Shown: in pieces, positions 55,473-63,064 of the stretch
How the letters are laid out: the number at the start of each line of letters is the position of its first letter
Numbering within the stretch: position 1 is the stretch's first letter
Source: Parcubacteria group bacterium ADurb.Bin192
GTDB lineage: Bacteria > Patescibacteriota > Patescibacteriia > 2-12-FULL-60-25
Assembly: GCA_002070095.1 (NCBI GenBank)
Contig: MWCR01000007.1
Coordinates: 1 to 64,000, forward strand
Length of the DNA: 64,000 nt
Reading direction: 5' to 3'
Made by a program: the position numbers and the translations under genes
Notes under the pieces: model-generated
What the model was told of the DNA's origin: nothing
The model's input: only the letters and a program-made list of their open reading frames with translations
Databases searched by the model: none

Positions 55473-56051
55473 ATGAAATCCAATCCTTTAAAAATTTTAT
55501 TGACCACGGATCTGCTGATTGCCGGAGCCTATGGCCTGATACTGTCCATCTTCCCTTTATTTTTAATGGATACCATGGCCGGCGCCACTCTGTTTACCGT
55601 TTCTTTGGCGCAAAGCCTCTTCCTGTTATCCAAAATAAATTTTCACTGGATTGCCGCCAACTACATTAAACATCATCATGTCCTCGATAGAGCGCGCGGA
55701 GGTTTATTGACCGGAGCCATCATCATTTCTTTGGTGCCGGCTTTGTATCTAACGGTCTCGGATATGACTTTAATTTTATTGATCCAAATATTTTTGGGCC
55801 TGGGCATGGGTATTTTGCAAGCATCCTGGAAAATTTTATCTCACGAAGATATAAAAAAGACGGACTGGCCGACTCTGCAAAACAATCACCGACATACCAC
55901 TATTTTTGTTATGGCCATGACCGCGGCCTTGGGCGGCTTTACAGCTTATAACTACGGATACTGCGCCCTGATGTACTTAATGACCGGTATCGGTTTGCTC
56001 GCAGTCCTTTTAAGCGCCGTACTAATCATGAAATCACCAGCCAAAAGCTGA
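55473..56051 (+). CDS. Half-size MFS-like transporter, second of a pair
   Basis: 192 residues with about six membrane segments, starting three bases after the previous stop. TTDLLIAGAYGLILSIFPLF lines up with the start of the previous protein. Poly-charged loops are short. Same interpretation as its partner. Confidence 0.7.
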   Translation: MKSNPLKILLTTDLLIAGAYGLILSIFPLFLMDTMAGATLFTVSLAQSLFLLSKINFHWIAANYIKHHHVLDRARGGLLTGAIIISLVPALYLTVSDMTLILLIQIFLGLGMGILQASWKILSHEDIKKTDWPTLQNNHRHTTIFVMAMTAALGGFTAYNYGYCALMYLMTGIGLLAVLLSAVLIMKSPAKS

Positions 56052-56115
56052 TAATCAGTGCAGGCAAAAAAATTTAAAAAAAATAAGTTTACAATAATTT
56101 TTATTTTATAATTTT

Positions 56116-56892
56116 TCAGTTTGAGTTTCTGTCTTTGTTTCGCCATTCGGCGATTTTTTTATGGTCGCCTGATAATAAAACCTTGGGTACTTTCCAACCC
56201 ATAAATTCTTCAGGACGCGTATATTGCGCGTACTCCATCTCACCGTCTTGATTCCATGACTCCTGATCCAGGGATGAAGCCGCGCCCAAAACACCGGGCC
56301 TCAAACGCACTACAGCATCAGTCATAACCAAGGCGGCCAACTCTCCGCCCGTCATCACGTATGGCCCTATGGACAATTCCTCATCCGCCAATTTTTTAGC
56401 CACTCTCTCATCAACGCCTTCATACCGCCCGCACAAAAAAACCAAACGGTCATATTTAGCCAACCGGCGGGCATCTGATTGTGTAAACATCTTGCCTTTG
56501 GCTGAAGTTAAAATAACTCTCACTCGTCCTGCGTCACTCGTCCTGCGTCCTACGTTTTTTCCATCAGAGACGCGGGACGACTGGGACGTACGACGTGGAG
56601 TGGTCGTTCGCGCAACGACACCCCGTGCGACGCCCATTGTTTTCAATGCTTCATAAAACGGCTCCACCCGCATCACCATACCCGCTCCCCCGCCAAAAGG
56701 CCGGTCATCCACGTGCCCGTGCTGATCTATAGCCCACTGTCTTAGCTGGTGAGCTTCAACTTTAAGCAATTTATTTTTTTGCGCTCGCCCTAAAATCGAC
56801 TCACCGCAATACGCGTCAATCATTTCCGGAAAAAGAGTCAGGACATCAACCTGTAAAAACCGGCCATTCTTTTGAGACTGTTTTTTAATCAT
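56116..56892 (-). CDS. trmD: tRNA (guanine37-N1)-methyltransferase TrmD with repeat insertion
   Basis: 258 residues. Family motifs are VDVLTLFPEMIDAYCGESIL, HVDDRPFGGGAGMVMR, the knot region VFLCGRYEGVDERV and IGPYVMTGGELAALVMTDAV. TrmD methylates G37 of tRNAs to prevent frameshifting. Residues about 87-125 (rich in R, T and S) have no counterpart in the family at the usually short linker before VILTSAKG and are encoded by heptamer and palindrome repeats, in frame. The C-terminus is short and ends normally. rimM and rplS, its common neighbours, are absent. Confidence 0.95.
   Translation of the reverse strand: MIKKQSQKNGRFLQVDVLTLFPEMIDAYCGESILGRAQKNKLLKVEAHQLRQWAIDQHGHVDDRPFGGGAGMVMRVEPFYEALKTMGVARGVVARTTTPRRTSQSSRVSDGKNVGRRTSDAGRVRVILTSAKGKMFTQSDARRLAKYDRLVFLCGRYEGVDERVAKKLADEELSIGPYVMTGGELAALVMTDAVVRLRPGVLGAASSLDQESWNQDGEMEYAQYTRPEEFMGWKVPKVLLSGDHKKIAEWRNKDRNSN
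56518..56634 (+). repeat. Inverted heptamer pair plus palindrome inside trmD
   Basis: Left units cgtcctg, cgtcact, cgtcctg, cgtccta (56525-56552); right units of gacgcgg, gacgact, gggacgt, acgacgt type (56569-56596); then a TTCGCGcAA-type palindrome (56597-56627). Length fits a multiple of three (39 codons). Confidence 0.85.
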
Positions 56893-56931
56893 ATTGAATC
56901 AATTTTGCCACGCTCCGCATAAAACGTCCAT

Positions 56932-56965
56932 CAAAATAAAATCACCTCGCATGAGCGGGGTGATT
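56932..56965 (-). terminator. Terminator after khpA
   Basis: Reverse-strand stem AATCACCCCGC / GCGAGGTGATT with T-rich tail. Confidence 0.75.
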
Positions 56966-56984
56966 CTTGTCTGACTATTTTGGA

Positions 56985-57332
56985 TTATATACCCAAATCG
57001 GCCAAATCCTGATCTGAAACCAGCTTATCCTCTTTCTCTTCAGGCTTGCGGCGCGTTTCCTGATGAGCCATGCGGGCACCCTCGGGTTCGTAAACCTTGA
57101 GGTTGACGCGGGCATTTTCTTTGGCGCCCACAATTTTGAGCAAGATGCGCAAGGCACGGGCCGTTTGACCCTGGCGGCCAATGACGTAGCCCATGTCTTC
57201 TTGATTGATATGAAGAGTAATGAGTACGCCGCGTTCATCAACAGTGCGTTCGGTCTTCACGTCATCCGGGTGGTTGACGATAGACTTAACCACATATTCA
57301 ATAAACTGCTGGTCCTTAAACTGTTCTGCCAT
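56985..57332 (-). CDS. khpA: KhpA, KH-domain RNA-binding protein
   Basis: 115 residues from MAEQFKDQQFIEYVVKSIVN. A single type-II-like KH domain with VIGRQGQTARALRILLKIVG, the GxxG loop of the YlqC/KhpA family, followed by a charged tail. It binds RNA broadly, often with KhpB. The position between rpsP and trmD is conserved across bacteria. A 234-base gap and a terminator separate it from rpsP, so it likely has its own promoter in a structured leader. Confidence 0.92.
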   Translation of the reverse strand: MAEQFKDQQFIEYVVKSIVNHPDDVKTERTVDERGVLITLHINQEDMGYVIGRQGQTARALRILLKIVGAKENARVNLKVYEPEGARMAHQETRRKPEEKEDKLVSDQDLADLGI

Positions 57333-57531
57333 ATCGGCTCTGAACAATCCGCTCAACAGCCACACGCTTGCTCGCGCAAGACGAGCGCCTCGAGACGGAT
57401 AATGTCATGATTGCCGGCCTAAGATGCAAACCGACGTTTATAAATTAACTTGTAAAATACTTGGATTATTGGCCGGCATCTTCAGCCAAAATCCAGCTGA
57501 ATATAGCACACAAAAAACCCCATGTCAAAAC

Positions 57532-57558
57532 AAAAAAGAGGATTTAACCTCTTTTTTT
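57532..57558 (-). terminator. Bidirectional terminator after rpsP
   Basis: Stem AAAAAAGAGG / CCTCTTTTTT with short loop, usable on either strand. Confidence 0.8.
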
Positions 57559-57566
57559 GGCTTATA

Positions 57567-57872
57567 TTAGGCTTTTTTTGCCAGCTTCTCTTTGCGCTTC
57601 TTGGAAATCTTGGTGTTTTTTCTTTTCTCGCCCTTAACCACACCGTGCTCCACAAAAAGATTCCAAACCGTGTCCGTGCATTGCGCGCCGTTGGCTATCC
57701 AATGTTCGATCCGGTCTTTTTTAACCGTAAAAGTTCCGGGATTGGTGCGGGGATTGTAATGACCCAAGATTTCCAAAGCCTTGCCCCAAGGATCACGCGA
57801 CTTCTCGCAGATAATAAACCTGTATTCAGGCTGTTTTTTCTTGCCTATTCTGGTTAAACGAATGCTTAACAT
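57567..57872 (-). CDS. rpsP: Ribosomal protein S16
   Basis: 101 residues. MLSIRLTRIGKKKQPEYRFI is the classic S16 start, followed by GHYNPRTNPGTFTVKKDRIE and a Lys-rich C-terminus. A 30S assembly protein. Its neighbours khpA and trmD lie downstream on the same strand. Confidence 0.97.
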   Translation of the reverse strand: MLSIRLTRIGKKKQPEYRFIICEKSRDPWGKALEILGHYNPRTNPGTFTVKKDRIEHWIANGAQCTDTVWNLFVEHGVVKGEKRKNTKISKKRKEKLAKKA

Positions 57873-58353
57873 AGTTATTCAAGTTGTTTGAGATATTAAT
57901 TCTGATAAATGAGGTTTAGTCAGGGTACCAGCCCCGAACCTCTTGAGCCCATCCCCTCTTTCTGACGGGAAGGATGTTGGCCGTAACATAGCTGGAATAG
58001 GCGGTAAAGTCAACTGTTTCATGTAGCACATAACATGTAGCACATCGCAATCGTCCATAACGTCCTCTCACGTACTTAGCGTCCCAATCGTCGCTCGTCC
58101 CGCGTACCGCGTCATGAAACATGTCCCGACACCATGATCGGGATCCCGATCAATATATATTTGATTATTGTATCGGGATAGCACGTAGCATGTAACAAAC
58201 AATCCAACATCCAACATCCTACGTCGCACGTCCTACGTAACCACCCCCCGTCATCCTGAACTTGTTTCAGGATCTCATCACTAAATAATTAATACACCCT
58301 ACGTCAAAACCATTGCGAGCGAAGCGCGGCAATCTCGCTTATTAGTAATCATG
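57873..58353. repeat. Repeat island between truB and rpsP
   Basis: No gene. Contains the array catgtag, cacataa, catgtag, cacatcg (58020-58047), cacgtag, catgtaa (58182-58195), the left arm of a long inverted repeat (58052-58123), a tcgggatcccgat palindrome (58138-58150), cgtccta/cgtcgca units (about 58213-58240), a gtcatcctga-type palindrome (58250-58277) and a cattgcgagcgaagcg-type repeat (58311-58336). Confidence 0.75.
58052..58123 (+). repeat. Left arm of the long inverted repeat around truB
   Basis: 72 bases. Its reverse complement matches 59347-59420 except for one 2-base insertion. Confidence 0.9.
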
Positions 58354-59025
58354 TCACTGCGCCCAGTCTCCCGTCAGCAGGTCTTCCAAACTCTTAGCAT
58401 CTTTCAGCTTATACGGGCCAATGCGCGTGCGCCTTAATTCCTTAAGATAAGCGCCGCAGCCCAGTTGCTCGCCAATATCGTGAGCCAAAGAACGTATATA
58501 GGTGCCCGAGGAACAAGTAACTCTGAATTTTAAGACCGGCCAACTATATTCCGTAATGACTAATTCTGTGATATCCACTTTTTTAGTGGGGCGCAAATGC
58601 TCCACATCCACGCCTTTTCTGGCCAATTCATAAAGTTTCTGCCCGCCCACTTTTTTAGCCGAATAAGCTGGAGCCTTTTGTTCAATCGTACCTCTGAACT
58701 TCGCCAAAGCTTCTTCTATATCTTCCCGACGCGGGACGAGCGACGTGGGACGTGCGACGACCACCCCGGTTAAATCATAAGTATCACTGGTGCCGCCCAA
58801 CTGAGCAGTCGCTTCATAAGTTTTATCCAGCCCGACCACGTCATGCAGTTTTTTGGTCTGGCTGCCTACGCCCACTAATAGCAAACCCGTGGCAAACGGA
58901 TCCAAGGTCCCGCCATGCCCGACTCGACGCGTTTTATATATCCTGCGTACTTTATCAACCACATCATGCGAGGTGATCCCGGCGGGCTTATCTATCAATA
59001 ACATGAGAGATGGAGAATCAGGCAT
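58354..59025 (-). CDS. truB: tRNA pseudouridine-55 synthase TruB with small insertion
   Basis: 223 residues. IDKPAGITSHDVVDKVRRIY, the catalytic Asp motif RVGHGGTLDPFATGLLLVGV (D42) and the C-terminal YIRSLAHDIGEQLGCGAYLKELRRTRIG block identify TruB, which makes pseudouridine 55 in the T loop of tRNAs. Residues about 89-100 (VARPTSLVPRR) derive from ggacgag/cgacgtg heptamers. The C-terminal PUA domain is absent, as in many short TruB. The gene lies inside the long inverted repeat. Confidence 0.95.
   Translation of the reverse strand: MPDSPSLMLLIDKPAGITSHDVVDKVRRIYKTRRVGHGGTLDPFATGLLLVGVGSQTKKLHDVVGLDKTYEATAQLGGTSDTYDLTGVVVARPTSLVPRREDIEEALAKFRGTIEQKAPAYSAKKVGGQKLYELARKGVDVEHLRPTKKVDITELVITEYSWPVLKFRVTCSSGTYIRSLAHDIGEQLGCGAYLKELRRTRIGPYKLKDAKSLEDLLTGDWAQ
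58726..58761 (+). repeat. Heptamer insertion inside truB
   Basis: Units of gggacga, gcgacgt, gggacgt, gcgacga type; 36 bases, in frame. Confidence 0.75.
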
Positions 59026-59237
59026 AAATCAATAATCAAGATACAGTATTCAATTAAAAATTACGAATTACGAATTAATAATCAATAACCAAATTCCAAT
59101 CACCAATTAAGGTCTTACAATTGACACCCTATCCTGTCATTCCTGCGAAGGCAGGAATCCAATATGGATAATTAATCATCCATATTTTGGTCAATTGGTT
59201 ATTGTTGTATTGGTTATTATGCACTTTAGCAGATTGC

Positions 59238-59269
59238 CACGCCACGGCGTTCGCGAACGCCGTGGCGTG
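59238..59269 (+). repeat. Perfect 32-base palindrome with TTCGCGAA core
   Basis: Arms CACGCCACGGCG and CGCCGTGGCGTG around TTCGCGAA. Confidence 0.9.
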
Positions 59270-59346
59270 CTCGTCGGACTCGCTCGCAATGACAATGTTG
59301 GTTTTGACGCGGTACATTGGGGTCGTTTGTTATATGCTACGTGCTA

Positions 59347-59420
59347 CATGTTTCATGACGCGCGGTACGCGGGACGAGCGACGATTGGGACGCTAAGTAC
59401 GTGAGAGGACGTTATGGACG
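59347..59420 (+). repeat. Right arm of the long inverted repeat around truB
   Basis: 74 bases matching the reverse complement of 58052-58123 with a single 2-base difference. Confidence 0.9.
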
Positions 59421-59692
59421 CGATGTACGTTAAGTACGCCAGTTGAGCTATGGACTTCCGTCTCGTTTTTTGATAACCTGTGCTCATCAGCCATTAATCT
59501 ATTTGAAAAGAATCGGATGGTTTGGTCTGCGCGCTGATCACGAGTAATTTACGGATTTCCTTGCTTATAATTTCCATGCTAATTTTAGCCAAAAATTTCA
59601 GACAACATTCTGGAAAGACGGGCTCTCCTGCCATGGAGGCGTGATCGTTTGTTGAACACAAAAGCAGATCTTTGCCATGCGATTGTCATCAT

Positions 59693-61225
59693 ATGACATT
59701 TGTTATCGCATTAATTTTGGGTTTGGGAATAGGTGGCGGTTCGGCCTACTACCTGTTTACAGCCAAAGCCAAAAAAGCCAAATTAACCTTGGAGGAGGCC
59801 GAAAATAAATCAAAACTGCTGGTCAAAGACGCGGAAACCAAAGAGCAGGAAATCTTGGTCCGCGCCAAAGACAAGGCTATCAAAATCATAGAAGAGGCCC
59901 GTCGTGACGAAAAACAAGCTCAAGAAGAACTTAAAAAACAACAAGCCGCCTTGGTGGAACGGGAGACGGCCTTTGGAACCAGAATGCTGGAAATTGATGA
60001 AATCAAACAAAAACTCGAAAAGCAGTCCGCGGATCTGACAGACAAAGAACAGCAAATCCAAGCCATCAAAGAAGAAGAAAGCAAAAAACTGGAAGAAGTG
60101 GCCAACCTGACCCAAGAACAAGCTGTGGAGCGCTTGCTGTCTTTGGTCGAAGAAAGAGAACAGGATACTCTCATGAGCCGTATCCATAAATTGGAAAAAA
60201 TGGAGTCTGATGAAATAGACCGCAAAGCCAAAAACATCTTGGCCGTGGCCGTCCAGCGTTTGGCCGCCTCGCACGTAGTGGAAACCACCACCACACACGT
60301 GGAACTGCCCAGCGATGAAATGAAAGGACGCATTATCGGACGCGAAGGCAGAAATATCAAAACCATCGAATTATTGACCGGCTGTGAACTGATTATCGAT
60401 GACACGCCCAACATGCTGACCATTTCCGGCTTCTCGCCCATCAGAAGACAGGTAGCCAAAAGAACATTGGATAAACTGATCGTGGACGGACGCATCCACC
60501 CCGGACGCATTGAAGAAACCGTGGACGAATCCAAAAAAGAACTGGCTTTGGATATTAAAAAAGCCGGCGAAGACGCCCTATTCCAAGTGGGCATCTCCAT
60601 GGCCGGCATCGATCCCAAGCTGGTGCAGATTTTAGGCCGTTTGAAATACCGCACTTCGTACGGCCAGAATATTTTGCAGCATTCCATGGAAGTGTCGTTG
60701 ATAGCTACCATGTTGGGCGAAGAACTGGGTGCTGATGTTTCGGTTTGCAAAAAAGGCGGACTGTTTCATGATATCGGCAAGGCCGTGGATCACGACTTAC
60801 AGGGCGGACATCCGGAACTGGGTGTGCAAATCCTTAAAAAATTCGGTTTTCCTGAAGAAATTTGGTATCAATGTCTGGGCCATCATGAAGACAAACCTAA
60901 AACCTTGGAAGCTGTTATTGTTAAAGCTGCGGATGCTATCAGCGGAGCCCGGCCCGGAGCACGTAAAGACTCTCTGGAGCAGTATGTGAAGCGCTTGGAA
61001 GAGCTGGAAAAGGTGGCTTCAGGTTTTGAAGGCATTGATAAAGTCTATGCCATACAAGCGGGCCGCGAAATTCGCGTATTCGTTAATCCCAAGGCCATGG
61101 ATGATTTTGGAGCCACTAATCTGGCACGCGACATTGCCACCAAAATCGAAGCCGAACTAAAATACCCCGGAGAAATCCGTGTCACTTTGATTCGCGAGAC
61201 CCGCATCATTGACTACGCCAGATAA
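59693..61225 (+). CDS. rny: Ribonuclease Y
   Basis: 510 residues from MTFVIALILGLGIGGGSAYY. An N-terminal membrane anchor (about 2-20), a long coiled coil (about 25-190), a KH domain (about 200-265: GRIIGREGRNIKTIELLTG) and an HD domain (about 330-425: GGLFHDIGKAVDHDLQ). The C-terminal RNase Y region ends ETRIIDYAR, a family hallmark. It is the membrane endonuclease that starts mRNA decay in many bacteria lacking RNase E. RNase J at 5676 would be its exonuclease partner. A longer frame to 59672 lacks support. Confidence 0.97.
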   Translation: MTFVIALILGLGIGGGSAYYLFTAKAKKAKLTLEEAENKSKLLVKDAETKEQEILVRAKDKAIKIIEEARRDEKQAQEELKKQQAALVERETAFGTRMLEIDEIKQKLEKQSADLTDKEQQIQAIKEEESKKLEEVANLTQEQAVERLLSLVEEREQDTLMSRIHKLEKMESDEIDRKAKNILAVAVQRLAASHVVETTTTHVELPSDEMKGRIIGREGRNIKTIELLTGCELIIDDTPNMLTISGFSPIRRQVAKRTLDKLIVDGRIHPGRIEETVDESKKELALDIKKAGEDALFQVGISMAGIDPKLVQILGRLKYRTSYGQNILQHSMEVSLIATMLGEELGADVSVCKKGGLFHDIGKAVDHDLQGGHPELGVQILKKFGFPEEIWYQCLGHHEDKPKTLEAVIVKAADAISGARPGARKDSLEQYVKRLEELEKVASGFEGIDKVYAIQAGREIRVFVNPKAMDDFGATNLARDIATKIEAELKYPGEIRVTLIRETRIIDYAR

Positions 61226-61252
61226 AAAAACCGCCTGTCAGTTCAGGAGGTT
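61224..61252 (-). terminator. Terminator with the stop codon in its loop
   Basis: Reverse-strand stem AACCTCCTG / CAGGCGGTT (one mismatch) with T7; the loop AACTGA includes the TGA of the 145-aa gene. Confidence 0.8.
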
Positions 61253-61675
61253 GAGAGATGATCGGGTCGCCGCCAGGCGGCCCGACATTTTTAGCGGCTG
61301 ACGGAGATGTGCCAGCGCGATCGCTGACCTGGTAACCCGAGTTGAGCGCGCGATGCGACGCAAGCAATCCAACAGGATCTTGCCCTTGACCCAGGAATTG
61401 CGCGGGGCAAAGCCGAGCAACTTGTTCAAAACCAGCACAAACCGGTCTATGAGCAGCGGATCAATCAAGAACATGTTCGGACACACCGCTTCCTGCTCAA
61501 AGACATGCAAGCTGTTGGTGATGTGAATCTCGGCTTGGCGACGACGGGCGGCACTGGTTAATACTCGGCTCATAAACTGAACCATGAAATGGCTCTGATC
61601 TTCCTGGCACAGGTACTCATCCAGATCCTCAAGAGAGCCTTCCCAGTAAAAGATCAGACTTAGATAACTTTCCAT
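61238..61675 (-). CDS. Hypothetical helical protein
   Basis: 145 residues behind GGAGGAGGAGG four bases or so from the ATG. Begins MESYLSLIFYWEGSLEDLDE; Arg-rich toward the C-terminus. No family recognised, no membrane segment. Convergent with rny. It is the clearest member of the strong-Shine-Dalgarno, stop-in-terminator group. Confidence 0.6.
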   Translation of the reverse strand: MESYLSLIFYWEGSLEDLDEYLCQEDQSHFMVQFMSRVLTSAARRRQAEIHITNSLHVFEQEAVCPNMFLIDPLLIDRFVLVLNKLLGFAPRNSWVKGKILLDCLRRIARSTRVTRSAIALAHLRQPLKMSGRLAATRSSLNLLN

Positions 61676-61750
61676 GCCTCCTCCTCCCCGTTAATGCCTT
61701 AAAATACCCAAAATCTTAAATACATTATTTAAAAACAACCGTCAACCCTA

Positions 61751-61780
61751 TTGTCCGCTGGCTGAAAAAGAGCATAATAT
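61751..61780 (+). promoter_or_regulatory. Promoter of the ymdB-like gene
   Basis: TTGTCC (61751-61756), 18-base spacer, TAATAT (61775-61780), exactly six bases to the ATG. Confidence 0.55.
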
Positions 61781-61786
61781 ACTTCT

Positions 61787-62599
61787 ATGACCTGCATTAA
61801 TATTTTAATTTTTGGAGATGTGGTCGGCAAAATCGGCCGTTTAGCTCTAAAAAAGCACTTGCCGGTTTTAAAAGACAGATACTCTCCGGATATCACGGCC
61901 ATCAATGTAGAAAATCTGGCTCACGGACGAGGCATTACGCCCGGCACCCTGCAAGAGATGAGTGACCTGGGAATTGATATTTTTACTTCGGGGCACCATG
62001 TCTGGGAAAATCCGCAAGGTTTATCCTTGCTTGACAGCAAAGACTGGCAGACACGATTGATCCGCCCGCTGAACGCAGACCCAAAATCAGCCGGGATTGG
62101 GTATTGCGTAAAAAACATCAAAGCCACCAATGTGATATTTTTAAACCTGCAGGGCCGCCTCTTTATGCCCCAGGAAGTATCTTCCCCCTTTTTAGCCTTT
62201 GACCGTTTCTGGGCGCAAACAGTACCCCAATACCCCAATCCGTTGGTGGTAATAGACTTTCACGCCGAGGCTACCAGCGAAAAACAGGCTTTGGGACATT
62301 TTGCCGACGGGCGGGCGGGACTGATCTACGGCACCCATACCCATGTGCCCACGGCTGATGCCCAAATACTGGAAAAAGGCACGGGCTATATCACGGACGC
62401 GGGCATGGTCGGTGCTTATGATTCGGTTATCGGTTTTGAAAAAAATAGCTCTATTAAGCGATATTTAGAGGATTCAACCGCTCCTTACGAGCTCGAAAGC
62501 CATGGCCGGGCCGTTATTAACGCTTTATTATGGACCGTGACTATTGACAAAAAGGGTGAAAATCAGCTTAAGCTGATAAGGGAAATTATTGATATATAA
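61787..62599 (+). CDS. ymdB: YmdB-family metallophosphoesterase
   Basis: 270 residues of the TIGR00282/PF13277 family. NILIFGDVVGKIGRLALKKH (metal Asp), INVENLAHGRGITPGT (metal Asn/Glu), TSGHHVWENPQ, VIDFHAEATSEKQALGHF and YGTHTHVPTAD are all conserved. B. subtilis YmdB hydrolyses 2',3'-cyclic nucleotides and is known to interact with RNase Y; here it lies next to but not in the same operon as rny. Confidence 0.95.
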   Translation: MTCINILIFGDVVGKIGRLALKKHLPVLKDRYSPDITAINVENLAHGRGITPGTLQEMSDLGIDIFTSGHHVWENPQGLSLLDSKDWQTRLIRPLNADPKSAGIGYCVKNIKATNVIFLNLQGRLFMPQEVSSPFLAFDRFWAQTVPQYPNPLVVIDFHAEATSEKQALGHFADGRAGLIYGTHTHVPTADAQILEKGTGYITDAGMVGAYDSVIGFEKNSSIKRYLEDSTAPYELESHGRAVINALLWTVTIDKKGENQLKLIREIIDI

Positions 62600-62617
62600 G
62601 CGAATAAATGCTAGACT
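62589..62617 (+). promoter_or_regulatory. Promoter of the HU gene
   Basis: TTGATA (62589-62594), 17-base spacer, TAGACT (62612-62617). Leader of about 73 bases. Confidence 0.6.
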
Positions 62618-62696
62618 AACCCCATTAATCAACCGTCTAAACCCAACTTGAGACAGTTGGCCGGCGACGGGCTAATTCACACTTAAATCAACCATT

Positions 62697-63023
62697 ATGA
62701 ATAAAGCTGAACTCATCAACGTTATCGCTGAAAAAGTCGGCGTAACTAAAAAACAAGCTGAAGACATGATCGAGTCTTTCGTTGACATCGTCATCAGCGA
62801 ACTGCAAAAAGGCAACGAGGTGACCATCGCGGGCTTCGGTCAATTCCTGGCTAAAAAACGGGCCGGCCGCATGGGCGTTAATCCGCAGAACCCGTCTGAA
62901 AAAATTCAGATACCTTCCGTGACCGTACCCAAATTCAAAGCCGGTAAAAGCCTGAAAGATGCTTTGAAGAGCCAGCACGCCCCGGAACCGATGACAGCTG
63001 CTCCGGAATCATCCGTCCAATAA
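62697..63023 (+). CDS. hup: HU-family DNA-binding protein
   Basis: 108 residues. MNKAELINVIAEKVGVTKKQ, then EVTIAGFGQFLAKKRAGRMG, NPQNPSEKIQIP and VPKFKAGKSLKDAL match HU; the NP tip of the DNA-bending arm is present. A short Pro/Ala/Ser tail follows. Nucleoid protein bending DNA without strong sequence preference. Confidence 0.96.
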   Translation: MNKAELINVIAEKVGVTKKQAEDMIESFVDIVISELQKGNEVTIAGFGQFLAKKRAGRMGVNPQNPSEKIQIPSVTVPKFKAGKSLKDALKSQHAPEPMTAAPESSVQ

Positions 63024-63040
63024 AATCCAAAAACAGATTA

Positions 63041-63064
63041 AAACACCCCGCTTGGGGTGTTTTA
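63041..63064 (+). terminator. Terminator between hup and the methyltransferase gene
   Basis: Perfect stem AAAACACCCC / GGGGTGTTTT, loop GCTT; usable on both strands. Confidence 0.85.

Larger units (their letters stand above)
59026..59692. repeat. Repeat island between truB and rny
   Basis: No gene. AT-rich heptamers (acgaatt, acgaatt, aataatc, aataacc types, about 59053-59108), a gtcattcctgcgaagg palindrome (59136-59161), a 32-base perfect palindrome with TTCGCGAA core (59238-59269), ttatatg/ctacgtg/ctacatg units (59330-59357), the right arm of the truB inverted repeat and further gacg-type heptamers to about 59440. The last 230 bases look non-repetitive and should hold the rny promoter, which I cannot place. 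Confidence 0.7.

Noticed and set aside
59920-60750. A 276-residue minus-strand frame opposite rny
   Set aside because: The plus strand encodes a full RNase Y with all domains; the antisense frame is Ser-rich shadow coding.
61227-61252. Terminator for rny on the plus strand
   Set aside because: On the plus strand the hairpin is followed by tgagag rather than T's; the T-run lies on the minus strand.
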